From Candidatus Poribacteria bacterium (GTDB lineage: Bacteria > Poribacteria > WGA-4E > WGA-3G), in assembly GCA_022825665.1 (NCBI GenBank), contig JAJDWI010000119.1, positions 1 to 64,000 of the forward strand: a stretch of 64,000 nucleotides of DNA, read 5' to 3'. Below, in pieces: positions 43,820 through 52,903 of this stretch (positions within the stretch are counted from its first letter, which is position 1; the number at the start of each line of letters is the position of its first letter). Position numbers and translations under genes: made by a program. The notes under the pieces were generated by a model. It saw nothing but the letters and a program-made list of their open reading frames with translations. It did not search any database and was not told where the DNA came from.

Positions 43820-45121
43820 CTAACCTTGATTCATGAGTTCCTCAATGGCATCGATTTCTTTCGGAACGGAATCAGTGAGTATTTCGGGACCGGATTCCGT
43901 GACAAGGATATCGTCTTCAATACGGATCCCGATGCCGTGGTATTCAGACGGGACCTTTTTCGTGCCTTCTGCGATATATAGACCTGGTTCAATCGTCATT
44001 ACCATACCCGGTTCAAACGTTTTGTATTCACCTTCTGCGTCGCGAACACAATTCACATCGTGTACATCCAACCCAAGCATGTGACCTATACGATACATAT
44101 AAAACTGCTTATACTTTTCCTTCTTGATTAATTTCTTCGTTTTACCCTTTAATAGACCGAGACTGAGCATCCCTTCTGTCAACAATTCAATAGATTTTTG
44201 GTGTGGTTCGTCAATAGAGACACCCGGACGAAGCGTGTCTATAATGGCATAATGTGCGTCAAGAACAAGTTGGTATACTTTTCTTTGCGTCTCTGTAAAA
44301 GTGCCGTTGACAGGAAAGGTGCGGGTTACATCTCCACAATAACGTTGATAATCTGCCCCAGCATCAATAAGTACGAGGGTATTATCTTCAATCTGGCAGT
44401 TGTTAGTTGTATAATGGAGTGTCGTAGCGTTTCCTCCACCTGCGACAATAGTTGGAAAAGCCGTGCCGTTAGCACCGTTACTGCGGAAGGTTGCATCTAC
44501 AATTCCCTCCAATTCGTACTCGTACATACCTGGTCGCGCTGCTACCATTGCTGCGATGTGTCCATCAACAGTAATACTTGCCGCTTGCTTTATTCGGTCC
44601 AATTCTATCTCATTCTTGATTAACCGCATTTCACTGAGAATCGGACTGGGATCAACAAGTGTATTAATTCCCTTTCCAGAACGAATACGTGATCGGACAC
44701 CTTGTTTAAAACGTGATAGTATTTCATTATCAACATGAGAATTGGATCCTAATGTGTAATATAAGCGATTAGCATCTTTTAGATATTTCCCTATTTTCTC
44801 TTTGAACTTGTTTATCGGATATGCCTTGTCTGCACCGTATTCTGTGCAAGCTGCTTTAACACCGACCCGTTTTCCGTTCCAGATTTCCGCTTGTTTATCT
44901 TTTGGAAGGACAAATAGAATATATTGATATTTTGGATGGTCAGGTGCGATAACACAAATTGATTCCGGTTCTTCAAATCCTGTAAGGTAGTAATAATTCG
45001 GGTCGGGATTATATATATGTTCTGTATCGTGGTTTCGCATCGCAGCGGGAGCATTCGCAAAAATTGCCACATCACCGGAATCCATCTGTTCAATAAATTT
45101 TTTTCTATTTTCTTTATGCAT
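43820..45121 (-). CDS. pepP: Xaa-Pro aminopeptidase (aminopeptidase P)
   Basis: 433-residue M24B metallopeptidase that removes N-terminal residues ahead of proline. Metal ligands are readable: VLIDAGADY (Asp), CGDVTRTFP (Asp), GHMLGLDVHD (His), MVMTIEPGLY (Glu) and IRIEDDILVT (Glu). The N-terminal AMP_N domain is present (DPNYYYLTGFEEPESICVIAP). AGGAAACAGT precedes the ATG. Cytoplasmic; monocistronic by spacing. Confidence 0.95.
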   Translation of the reverse strand: MHKENRKKFIEQMDSGDVAIFANAPAAMRNHDTEHIYNPDPNYYYLTGFEEPESICVIAPDHPKYQYILFVLPKDKQAEIWNGKRVGVKAACTEYGADKAYPINKFKEKIGKYLKDANRLYYTLGSNSHVDNEILSRFKQGVRSRIRSGKGINTLVDPSPILSEMRLIKNEIELDRIKQAASITVDGHIAAMVAARPGMYEYELEGIVDATFRSNGANGTAFPTIVAGGGNATTLHYTTNNCQIEDNTLVLIDAGADYQRYCGDVTRTFPVNGTFTETQRKVYQLVLDAHYAIIDTLRPGVSIDEPHQKSIELLTEGMLSLGLLKGKTKKLIKKEKYKQFYMYRIGHMLGLDVHDVNCVRDAEGEYKTFEPGMVMTIEPGLYIAEGTKKVPSEYHGIGIRIEDDILVTESGPEILTDSVPKEIDAIEELMNQG

Positions 45122-45238
45122 ACTGTTTCCTAATTGTGTTTCTGATACTTGTCATGAAGTATTGTAAACTCAATGCAAATTAACTTTTTAAAGGAAATTA
45201 TTTCACTGATTGCTGAGAACTAATTACTAATAACCGCT

Positions 45239-46222
45239 TCAAAGGTAACTAACAGGTGTCCCAATTTTTCCGATGACACCTCCGCTTGCCACCATTGGAT
45301 AGATTGGATGGGACCAAAATATACCTTCTTCAGGTGAACGAACAACTTCAGTCACATGTCCGAACACATCACGGATTTCTGCTATTGGCTGACGCGCTTC
45401 AAGTCTTTCGGACAAATTCGCTTTATAGTAAATAAATCCACCTTTGTTGCTAATAATTGGGACAAACTTGTTTACAACGGTCTGTTGGTCAGGGACATCA
45501 GGTACACCCTCAATAAATTGGTACTGTTTAAGGACGTTTAGTACACCTCGTACACCTTTTTTTATGCTGTTAGCATCCCATCCGTGCGTTCCTCCAAGTT
45601 CTGGATCAATTGTCGGTATACCAATATCTGGTGCAGCTTGGGCGAGCTGTCCTTTCGGACCCTTTTGATCAAGGATATAACCTATACCAAATATTTGCGC
45701 TAAAGCAAGACAAGCAGTGTGGCATTTATGTTTCGTCCCAACACGAACCCGAACTTCATCAATCATTGGTTGAACACCACCCTGATGAAGGTCTATACAA
45801 TAATCAGCATTACGGATAGCTTTCTCAAACAACTGATATGCAATACGTTCACTTGATGTACCATCGGAACGTCCTGGGAAGCAGCGATTCATCTTGACGT
45901 TATCAACCGGACTATATGCTTGTTTCGCATGGAATGCATGGACGTTTACAATTGGTACTGCAATAAGTCTGCCACTCAACTTTTCTGGTACAATCTTACT
46001 TAAGATTTCATGAATAACTGCAATACCGTTTAGTTCATTTCCATCGCTAATTGCTTGAATGTATAGCGTTTTTCCCGGATGTATTCCATTGATAAGGACA
46101 ATAGGTATACGAATCTGTGTGCCATCTGGCAATATTCCAACAGATAAATGTCCTTCGACCTGTGTGCCGGGTTCTGCAACTACAGAACCGACGACCAGTT
46201 TGTGAGAGTTCATATTGTGCAT
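45239..46222 (-). CDS. succinylglutamate desuccinylase/aspartoacylase (M14-like) family protein
   Basis: About 328 residues from ATG 46222 (ATG 46213 is equally possible; neither has a good ribosome binding site, and earlier starts would run into the divergent gene). Zinc-carboxypeptidase-like features: GIHPGKTLYIQAISDGNELNG (GxHPGK...NE), RLIAVPIVNVHAFHA, MNRCFPGRSDGT, and the third ligand in DYCIDLHQGG. Related AspA/AstE enzymes deacylate N-acyl amino acids; the substrate here is unknown. Confidence 0.87.
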   Translation of the reverse strand: MHNMNSHKLVVGSVVAEPGTQVEGHLSVGILPDGTQIRIPIVLINGIHPGKTLYIQAISDGNELNGIAVIHEILSKIVPEKLSGRLIAVPIVNVHAFHAKQAYSPVDNVKMNRCFPGRSDGTSSERIAYQLFEKAIRNADYCIDLHQGGVQPMIDEVRVRVGTKHKCHTACLALAQIFGIGYILDQKGPKGQLAQAAPDIGIPTIDPELGGTHGWDANSIKKGVRGVLNVLKQYQFIEGVPDVPDQQTVVNKFVPIISNKGGFIYYKANLSERLEARQPIAEIRDVFGHVTEVVRSPEEGIFWSHPIYPMVASGGVIGKIGTPVSYL

Positions 46223-46337
46223 TGGGTAAAGTGTAATTATTCCTTTGTTCCGAAAGATTTCGTTCCTCTTAATATAGCAGAATTCGCTATTGATATCAAG
46301 GTGAAAATCATGCTTATCCAAAGTTGATTTATCAAAA

Positions 46338-46366
46338 TTGACATATTCCTCTGGACATGGTAAAAT
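46338..46366 (+). promoter_or_regulatory. consensus sigma-70 promoter (TTGACA-17-TAAAAT)
   Basis: TTGACA 46338-46343, 17 bases, TAAAAT 46361-46366, then 9 bases to an in-frame ATG at 46376. Either a leaderless message starting there, or a roughly 70-base leader to the ATG at 46445. Confidence 0.65.
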
Positions 46367-46375
46367 GTAATTAAA

Positions 46376-47005
46376 ATGAAACAAAATAAACAAATAATTT
46401 GTAAATTCGCAAACAACCACTACTCTATTCCGACTTGTCTATATATGGCTACATTCTATAAAGGTGCTGGTGTTGGAACACATTGGCATGCCAACGACTC
46501 TCGTCAAGTGGGCTTTGCAGCAAGGTCACCAGAAGTTACTCCGTCAACCGAAACTTTAATTGATCATATTTCAACAAGTACAGCAAACAGTCCTTATATT
46601 TCGCTAACCTGTTCTTATGCGGTGGCGTGGTACTATGCAATGTGGGGAGGAACTACTGGCATAATACCTACAAAGAATAATCCGGGCTATGTTTATGAAA
46701 TAGAGATTGACTGTTCTTTACCTACAGAACTCAAGCTATTCGATCCAATCAAGGAAGTTGCCCTAAGTTTACAGGAACCTACTGATGTTGATGTGAATAA
46801 AGAATTTCCTTTCTACCAACATAATGGACTGCCGAATGTAAACGATATTTTTGAGATAGTTCAGAAATTAAAAAATAAAACTGGTGAACCTTATAGTGTT
46901 GGATCATACGGTGGTTCTTTTGATGGTGGCGAAAATTTGGATGAAGTATGGACAAGGTTTTCTTTGAGAAAGTTCGATTTTGATGATAAACCGATCAACA
47001 AATAA
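46376..47005 (+). CDS. predicted ADP-ribosyltransferase-fold protein
   Basis: 209 residues if started at ATG 46376, 186 if at ATG 46445 (MATFYKGAG). The sequence FYKGAGVGTHWHANDSRQVGF, LIDHISTSTANSPYISLTCSYAVAWYYAM and GYVYEIEIDCSLP follows the order seen in ART-fold toxins: an N-terminal basic position, an ST-like strand (SPYISLT with YA after), and a Glu-containing strand. The alignment is from memory and the catalytic Arg/His is not certain. No immunity partner is evident. The next gene is an exported SUMF1-fold protein 15 bases downstream. Confidence 0.55.
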   Translation: MKQNKQIICKFANNHYSIPTCLYMATFYKGAGVGTHWHANDSRQVGFAARSPEVTPSTETLIDHISTSTANSPYISLTCSYAVAWYYAMWGGTTGIIPTKNNPGYVYEIEIDCSLPTELKLFDPIKEVALSLQEPTDVDVNKEFPFYQHNGLPNVNDIFEIVQKLKNKTGEPYSVGSYGGSFDGGENLDEVWTRFSLRKFDFDDKPINK

Positions 47006-47020
47006 AAGGCTTCGTCTGGA

Positions 47021-47902
47021 ATGCGATGTGTCTGTTTTACGATTCTGATAATCGTTCTTGTCACTTGGAATAGTTCTGTAAATGCAGAATTAAGTCCTAC
47101 TGCGGAAAAAGTCCTCTCCACCATAGAATGGGTAGAAATACCAACAGGTGAATTCCTTATGGGGTCAACGCCAGAGGATGCAGAAGCTGCATATAACGAT
47201 GCTAAGTTACGGAGTTCGCTGCTGGAAAAATACGATTTTGATGCTGAAGTCCCACAACATACCGTCTACCTTTCCGCTTACCAAATATCACGATACGAAA
47301 TCACAAATGCACAATATCGCGCCTTCGTTAAAGCGACAAATCGCCCTACACCACGTGGGAACAACGGTGAAGAGACTTGGAAAGATGAGAATTTCAACGG
47401 TGATACACAACCTGTTGTCGGCGTGACTTGGTTTGATGCGCAAGCCTTTGCTGAGTGGGTCGATGGGAGTTTGCCTACAGAGGCACAGTGGGAACGTGCA
47501 GCTCGTGGCACTGAAGGACGAAAATATCCGTGGGGTAACGACCATCCAAAAGCACGTCACCATGCGAATTTCGCGCGTCGTTATAACAAACCCACATCGG
47601 TTGGACAATTTCCAGAAGGGGAAACTCCTAACGGTATTGCTGATCTTGCCGGAAACGTATGGGAATGGTGTCTTGATGAATATAGCCCAACTTTTTATCA
47701 ACAGAACGGCAAGGATGTTAAACAAGATCCATTAAACCTTCGTTTTAGAGATATATTACGTACCCGCGTTATTCGCGGTGGTGCATGGGATGTCGGTAGT
47801 ACGTTCCTATGCTCAGCTTTACGGTCTACGTTCTATCCATTGGATTCTACACATTCTATTGGATTTCGGGTGGTACGTCCGCGTCCAGAAATGAAGAAAT
47901 AA
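47021..47902 (+). CDS. exported SUMF1/formylglycine-generating-enzyme-fold protein
   Basis: 293 residues with a signal peptide (MRCVCFTILIIVLVTWN, cleavage near VNAE). SUMF1-fold motifs: FLMGSTPEDA, ISRYEITNAQYRAFV, GVTWFDAQAFAEWVDGSLPTEAQWERAARG, YPWGND, ANVWEWCLDEY-type NVWEWC, and the end RVIRGGAWDVGSTFLCSALRSTF. True formylglycine enzymes carry two Cys in this last segment; only one remains, so this is probably a non-catalytic or differently acting member. Exported. Confidence 0.88.
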   Translation: MRCVCFTILIIVLVTWNSSVNAELSPTAEKVLSTIEWVEIPTGEFLMGSTPEDAEAAYNDAKLRSSLLEKYDFDAEVPQHTVYLSAYQISRYEITNAQYRAFVKATNRPTPRGNNGEETWKDENFNGDTQPVVGVTWFDAQAFAEWVDGSLPTEAQWERAARGTEGRKYPWGNDHPKARHHANFARRYNKPTSVGQFPEGETPNGIADLAGNVWEWCLDEYSPTFYQQNGKDVKQDPLNLRFRDILRTRVIRGGAWDVGSTFLCSALRSTFYPLDSTHSIGFRVVRPRPEMKK

Positions 47903-47932
47903 CCTTCTGTAGTTTACATTCATTTGATGGCT

Positions 47933-47961
47933 TTGACTCATAATATAATTCATGTTAAAAT
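47933..47961 (+). promoter_or_regulatory. sigma-70 promoter (TTGACT-17-TAAAAT), leaderless
   Basis: TTGACT 47933-47938, 17 bases, TAAAAT 47956-47961, then 6 bases to the ATG at 47968, which coincides with the predicted +1. Confidence 0.6.
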
Positions 47962-47967
47962 AAAATT

Positions 47968-48318
47968 ATGAAGATAATTGAAGAACGTGAAGCGTGGATT
48001 CACACACACTTCATCTTAGATAGTTATTACATTACAGAACAGGAACAGAGACAGATTTCTCTTAGTGTTGAACCAGAGTTAATGCAACTCGGTATACAGT
48101 ACGGACTGACATACAATATAGCACCGTCAAAACATCAGGTAATTATCGTTTTAGAATGTATTCCATTTGATCCGATCAAGACAATAATAAAAAATATAAT
48201 CAATGAAGTCATCAAGGATTTCCCAGTTAGGCATCCAGAACAAAGGAACACTGTTACGAATATCACTGTTAAAGATACGGATATTGCAGAACATAGTAAA
48301 TCCGATTCGATCTCATAA
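47968..48318 (+). CDS. hypothetical protein (116 aa)
   Basis: Unrecognised. Soluble, mixed alpha/beta, with EREAWIHTHFILDSYYITEQEQRQI at the start and HQVIIVLECIPFDPIKTIIKNIINEVIKDF in the middle, and a Thr/Ser-rich end. The start codon directly follows a near-consensus promoter and there is no ribosome binding site. It precedes a TolB-like propeller gene by 24 bases. Confidence 0.6.
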   Translation: MKIIEEREAWIHTHFILDSYYITEQEQRQISLSVEPELMQLGIQYGLTYNIAPSKHQVIIVLECIPFDPIKTIIKNIINEVIKDFPVRHPEQRNTVTNITVKDTDIAEHSKSDSIS

Positions 48319-48342
48319 GTTACATATAGGATAAGAGACTAA

Positions 48343-49380
48343 ATGCGGACACTCATAACAAGCCTTTGTTTTTTACTGCTGCTATCAACTGTCAGTACTG
48401 CCAAAATCATATTTAAATCAATTGACGAAGGTTTTACAGGAATGTATGTCATGGACGATGATGGCAGCAACGTGAAACTATTGATTGGTAAATCAGTACC
48501 CGGAAATCCACGCTGGTCCCCAGATGGAAGACAGATTGTATTTGATAATTATAACTTTGATATCAAAGTTGGTCCACAAGGTAGTTACATTTCCATTATG
48601 AATGCTGATGGCACAAATATTAGGCAGCTTACAAAAACAGATAACGGATCAGCGAATTATCCATCATTTTCACCTGATGGCAAGCAAATTCTTTATTCAA
48701 CATCTCATAAAGACAAGCAACGTAGCATAAATACTTTAGATTTAGATAGCGGAGAGATTAAGGAGATTGCTCATGTCAAGGCAAGTTCTCCAAATTGGTC
48801 ACCTGACGGTAAACAGATTGTTTATTCTACTCATCCGTTCGGTGGTGATACTGGTGGTAATATTTGGATAATGGACGCGGATGGTAACAATGTCCGTCAA
48901 CTCTTGCCAGATCCAGAGGATGGTCAGAGGATTTTACGGACAATGCCCAGATGGTCACCTGATGGCAAACAGATTTTGTATGCACAATCTGAATATGAAT
49001 TACAGCAAGTAGGTAAGATTGTGGTTGAGATCCATAAGGCTCATCGATATATGATATACGATCAGAATGGGGAGAATATTCTTGAGTTGGATGTTCCCAA
49101 AAATTGGAAACCTATGGGTATTGACTGGATGGATGAGGGTGAATCCGTGGTTATATCTATGCGAGAAATTGAACTAAACAAACTTAATTTTGTGGAGTTA
49201 CTTGACTATCATATCTATAAGTACCACATCGCTACAGAAAAACTGACCGAATTGACAAATCCCGAAGTGGGTGGTTATGAGATAGATTGGGTAAGTGGTG
49301 ATGCGTTGTCGGTCTCTCCAAATAACAAGATTCCAACCAGTTGGGCAAAGATAAAGATAGTTGCCACAGCACCTCAGTGA
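48343..49380 (+). CDS. exported TolB-like (PD40) beta-propeller protein
   Basis: 345 residues with a signal peptide (MRTLITSLCFLLLLSTVSTA). Four or five PD40 repeats of the type PRWSPDGRQIVF / PSFSPDGKQILYS / PNWSPDGKQIVYS / PRWSPDGKQILYA, each followed by IxxMxADGxNxRQL-type turns. The tail ALSVSPNNKIPTSWAKIKI resembles the LamG proteins at 9056 and 52904. A periplasmic or surface protein; unlike TolB there is no Tol-Pal context. Confidence 0.85.
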   Translation: MRTLITSLCFLLLLSTVSTAKIIFKSIDEGFTGMYVMDDDGSNVKLLIGKSVPGNPRWSPDGRQIVFDNYNFDIKVGPQGSYISIMNADGTNIRQLTKTDNGSANYPSFSPDGKQILYSTSHKDKQRSINTLDLDSGEIKEIAHVKASSPNWSPDGKQIVYSTHPFGGDTGGNIWIMDADGNNVRQLLPDPEDGQRILRTMPRWSPDGKQILYAQSEYELQQVGKIVVEIHKAHRYMIYDQNGENILELDVPKNWKPMGIDWMDEGESVVISMREIELNKLNFVELLDYHIYKYHIATEKLTELTNPEVGGYEIDWVSGDALSVSPNNKIPTSWAKIKIVATAPQ

Positions 49381-49503
49381 AGCATCCAAGTTGTTTTCTC
49401 TAACCTATTATCCAGCCCATAGTCCCCATTATTCAAATACGGTAAGTTAAAAAAATTAATTGGACATCTTGCAACGAAGGGTTAGAAACCTTGTCTACCG
49501 TGA

Positions 49504-49533
49504 CGTGAATATATATATATATATATATTCACG
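49504..49533. repeat. 30-bp perfect palindrome with (AT)n core
   Basis: CGTGAAT, an AT-dinucleotide run, ATTCACG. It lies between two convergent genes and could form a cruciform or serve as a bidirectional transcription barrier. Confidence 0.8.
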
Positions 49534-49551
49534 ATAAAACAACGTTGAAAA

Positions 49552-50904
49552 TTAGTGTCCAAGACCTGGTCCTGTGAGTATTTGTGTTCCTACAGTGCCA
49601 TCTGTAATGTTGAATATTTCAGGATATTCATCTCTCCAACCGTCATTTGCACTTGGACAAAATTGACGGGCATTTCCTTCAATTGCTGTCACACTACGAA
49701 TACGCGCAGCCAGTCCCGCTGAATGCAAGAACGATGCACCTGGACAGGTTAAATCCTGTACAGCAAGAAACATATTGTATTCTTGCGCAGCTGCCCCCAT
49801 CAACAGTGCTTGTGATTGTCCCTTACATGCCTTTAGTGCTACCCCAGAATAACCTTGTTCACGTGCTAATAGCAAGGTTTCAAAGTCGGTGAGCGATTCA
49901 TCAATTACTACAGGTTTTATCTCAGCAGCCTTATGCATCTTATTTTCAGGATGTGCTTTAAGATCACGGTCGGTAGGTTGCTCAATATAAGCAATGCGCT
50001 CAAAAGCGTGTCTATCACCCTCTTGTATCCTATTCAAGAATTCCAATAGGTATTCTACATCTTGACATGTCTCGTTGAAATCAGCGGAGTAGTGCCAAGT
50101 GCTGACACCACGTTTCGCCTGTGTTTCTGCAGTGACCTGATCAATAGAGAGGACACGTGCAACGTCCCACTCCAAATCGTCTCCATTTAGTTTAATTTTC
50201 AAGTGTGTTAATCCATCAGCGACGATCCATTCTGGTAGCGTTTCAGGTAATCCATCGTTGAGACGTTCTGAAATATCTTCATCTGTCAGAGGATCTAATG
50301 CCCCAACAAGGTGATAGATTGGCATGTTGGGTTGAGGATGTCGTGTCGTATACTGGTCAAGATATTTTCCTGTGAAGTTGCTGTCAAGAAAATGCGATAG
50401 ATCCGACTGGATATAGTCTTCGTCTAATCCATTGTAACTATTGATACCGTTTGCTTTTCCAAACCCATCATGAATGGCAGCGTCAATTGGACTTGTCGTA
50501 ACAACGGTACATAGTTTGGGTATTGGTGATGTGAGTTGCATCTCCTGAGACAACTCGTCTGCAATTTGTAAAAAAGCCGGTTCAAGTACATCAGAAAGTT
50601 CAAGCGGGTGTGCGCAAAGAGTACATTCGCTTGCTGCATCAGCTGCTAATTCTGCGAGATTTTTCATTGCAGCGAGGCTTTGGTCAAACGGAACATAGCG
50701 GGGTGGAAATGCCCATACGTTGCCGAGTGGTGTAGAGCCCATACCCTCTGCTTCTTTTCCATCATGTGTTTGGACTCGCATCCAGACGTTAAAGAGAACA
50801 CAATGATCTGTGGGTACACCCCCGAACTTGAGGGGGGTCCGATATTGATGCTCTTCAAAATCAAATTGAACATCAAGGATACGGATATCTGTTGGTTTTG
50901 GCAT
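49552..50904 (-). CDS. enolase-superfamily enzyme (mandelate racemase/muconate-lactonizing type)
   Basis: 450 residues. Landmarks: LKIKLNG (KxK, the catalytic-base strand), HYSADFNE (first metal Asp), YIEQPTDRD (metal Glu), VVIDESL (third metal ligand), and VALKACKG (Lys). These define a magnesium-dependent proton-abstracting enzyme on a carboxylate, but not its substrate. Several sugar acid dehydratases and dipeptide epimerases share this core. ATG 50904 has GAGGAAA upstream. The upstream gene on the same strand is an NAD-dependent sugar-type oxidoreductase. Confidence 0.88.
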   Translation of the reverse strand: MPKPTDIRILDVQFDFEEHQYRTPLKFGGVPTDHCVLFNVWMRVQTHDGKEAEGMGSTPLGNVWAFPPRYVPFDQSLAAMKNLAELAADAASECTLCAHPLELSDVLEPAFLQIADELSQEMQLTSPIPKLCTVVTTSPIDAAIHDGFGKANGINSYNGLDEDYIQSDLSHFLDSNFTGKYLDQYTTRHPQPNMPIYHLVGALDPLTDEDISERLNDGLPETLPEWIVADGLTHLKIKLNGDDLEWDVARVLSIDQVTAETQAKRGVSTWHYSADFNETCQDVEYLLEFLNRIQEGDRHAFERIAYIEQPTDRDLKAHPENKMHKAAEIKPVVIDESLTDFETLLLAREQGYSGVALKACKGQSQALLMGAAAQEYNMFLAVQDLTCPGASFLHSAGLAARIRSVTAIEGNARQFCPSANDGWRDEYPEIFNITDGTVGTQILTGPGLGH

Positions 50905-51083
50905 ATTTTCCTCTTTTAAAAATTCATAATTTTTCTGGATATTTCGTTGTAGTTTGATTTAATTAGGTTGATGTTATGGTGCCTTATATTTTCAGTCAGT
51001 AAAGTATTTTGACCTATCAATCTGATGAATTCGCCATTCTCCTGACCATTTAGTGAGTAATTTATGTGCTGTACCAAAAGAAT

Positions 51084-51105
51084 AGCGAGGCACAGAGACC
51101 TCGCT
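51084..51105. repeat. hairpin AGCGAGG...CCTCGCT
   Basis: A 7-bp stem with an 8-base loop, a distant member of the GGGCGAGG family at 1946, 7961 and 22228. Confidence 0.5.
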
Positions 51106-51168
51106 CTAAAGTAAATGAAGAAATCGTTTGTATACTATAGCCATCTCTGTCAATTTAATGAGATTTCA

Positions 51169-51206
51169 AACGGTAGATGCAGAATACAAAAGCCGCATCT
51201 ACCGTT
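51169..51206. terminator. 12-bp hairpin downstream of the Gfo/Idh/MocA gene
   Basis: AACGGTAGATGC and GCATCTACCGTT form a perfect stem with a 14-base loop. It lies 62 bases past the end of the minus-strand oxidoreductase. There is no good T-tract in that direction, so terminator function is tentative. The rest of 50905-51267 shows nothing coding. Confidence 0.45.
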
Positions 51207-51267
51207 ATTATTTTCGAGATATGTAGCAAAATACTTTGCCTTAAATTGACACCTTGTGAAACTTCTA

Positions 51268-52434
51268 TTATATACCTATGTGGTCATTGATTTCCTTTTG
51301 ATAGCCTTCCAATTCACAATTCTCTATTTCAGCGATTGTTACTGGGCGACCCCAATATCCGGATTCATAGACAGCCATACAGATTGCTTCGGATTTCATT
51401 CCTTCAACAGCGTCCACTTCCGGTTTTCCTCCATTGCGGATGGCATCTGCAAAGTATTTCAACTCAATAGCAACCGTATCACCCATTCCTGCGGGGAAGT
51501 AGTATTCCTTCTCATCGTTGCTGAGACTATCCATGAATTCCTTTTCCAAATCACCATTTGCGATTGCTTCTCCGCCACGTGGTACTAAACCTCTTCCCCA
51601 ATCAAGTGCCCCTTCACTTCCGTAGACAGTGTGTTGACCGAAGCCGTGTCCAGGTGCAGATCCGACCCAGGTCCATTGAGCCGTAACGCCTTGTTCAAAC
51701 TTGATTGTTGCTATCATAGCATCTTCCACATCAACGGAATAACCACCTTCGCGTTCACCTACATTGTCATAGCGGAAAGGTTCGTAAGCCTTGTTGATTG
51801 CATAAACTTCTTCAGCTTCCAAGCCGAGTATGTACCGCATGAGGTCGGTGAAATGCACTCCGCCATCCAATGCCCAACCACCGCCTGCATCCATTTTGAA
51901 GTTACGCCATCCCCATTTTCCTAAAGCTTCACCTACCTCAATCCAGAAGAACATACGTGGTTCACCGATACGTCCTTGAGCAATTGCCCAACTACGTGTA
52001 CGCTGTATACGTGCCAAGCGGTAGTTCTCTGCTACGGAGATGATTCTATCGTTTTGTTCTGCGGCATCCATCATCAGTTTGCATGCACGCATCGTAATTC
52101 CAAAAGGCTTTTCTATGATAACGTGTTTACCTGCTTCCAATGCTGGTACGGCAAGAACGTGATGTGCACTATGTAGCGCGCAGATATCAACAGCCTCTAA
52201 ATCGGGATGTTTCGTAAGCATTTCGTCAAGGTCTGTATAGATAGCAGGTTTTGTGCCACCTTGGAATTCGTGTGCTTGATTAGCACGTGCCTCGGCTCTT
52301 CCTTTATCTAAATCACACGCAGCGACAATATCATAATCTCTCAATCCTTTCGACCACATTTCACGATAACCGTTCATATGGGCACCGGACATACCCCCAC
52401 ATCCGACTAAACCCATTTTAATTCCTTCTGCCAT
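51268..52434 (-). CDS. Gfo/Idh/MocA-family NAD(P)-dependent oxidoreductase
   Basis: 388 residues. N-terminal Rossmann GLVGCGGMSGAHM, then AACDLD, AVDICALHSAHHVLAVPALEAGKHVIIEKPFG (the EKP motif with the catalytic Lys), and DGGVHFTDLMRYILG with the active-site His. Family members oxidise or reduce sugars and cyclitols. ATG 52434 is fixed by GAAGGAGG with ideal spacing. The neighbouring enolase-superfamily gene suggests a sugar-acid pathway, an inference only. Confidence 0.94.
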   Translation of the reverse strand: MAEGIKMGLVGCGGMSGAHMNGYREMWSKGLRDYDIVAACDLDKGRAEARANQAHEFQGGTKPAIYTDLDEMLTKHPDLEAVDICALHSAHHVLAVPALEAGKHVIIEKPFGITMRACKLMMDAAEQNDRIISVAENYRLARIQRTRSWAIAQGRIGEPRMFFWIEVGEALGKWGWRNFKMDAGGGWALDGGVHFTDLMRYILGLEAEEVYAINKAYEPFRYDNVGEREGGYSVDVEDAMIATIKFEQGVTAQWTWVGSAPGHGFGQHTVYGSEGALDWGRGLVPRGGEAIANGDLEKEFMDSLSNDEKEYYFPAGMGDTVAIELKYFADAIRNGGKPEVDAVEGMKSEAICMAVYESGYWGRPVTIAEIENCELEGYQKEINDHIGI

Positions 52435-52903
52435 GTATACCTCCTTCGGCACTTCTACTCACGTTTAGGATGTGTTCCATCCACTCCTGTCAAATTTTTT
52501 TATTTCTATGTGGAATTGTATAGAATCTGTGGTTAGATGTCAATATTTTTTCTTTAAGGTATGTGTACTATGTATGCAAACGCTAATATTTTATGTTTGA
52601 GAAGTAATTTATATCAATTTCGAATGTGGTAGAATAAGCATTGGTATTTGGGTGGGTAATGTAGCTGTTGCGGTTTATGTTTTCTGGATATCTGGTTGTC
52701 TAAGACCAAAAAATGAATAAAACCCATAACGATTACATCAATACCCTTAAATTCACACCTATTGGTATCGCTTGCTACACACGGCATTTTTAACATTCCA
52801 TTGACTAAAAATACTTTTTTTGATAGGATAGACGCACTTAGTTCTTTCGTTCAGGAATGCTGTTTTTGGATTTGTTATCAACAAAATAAAAGGAGAACAA
52901 AAC
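52435..52903. other. gene-free stretch between divergent genes
   Basis: Holds the promoters of the minus-strand oxidoreductase and the plus-strand LamG gene. I see no convincing coding frame, repeat or RNA. Confidence 0.4.
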
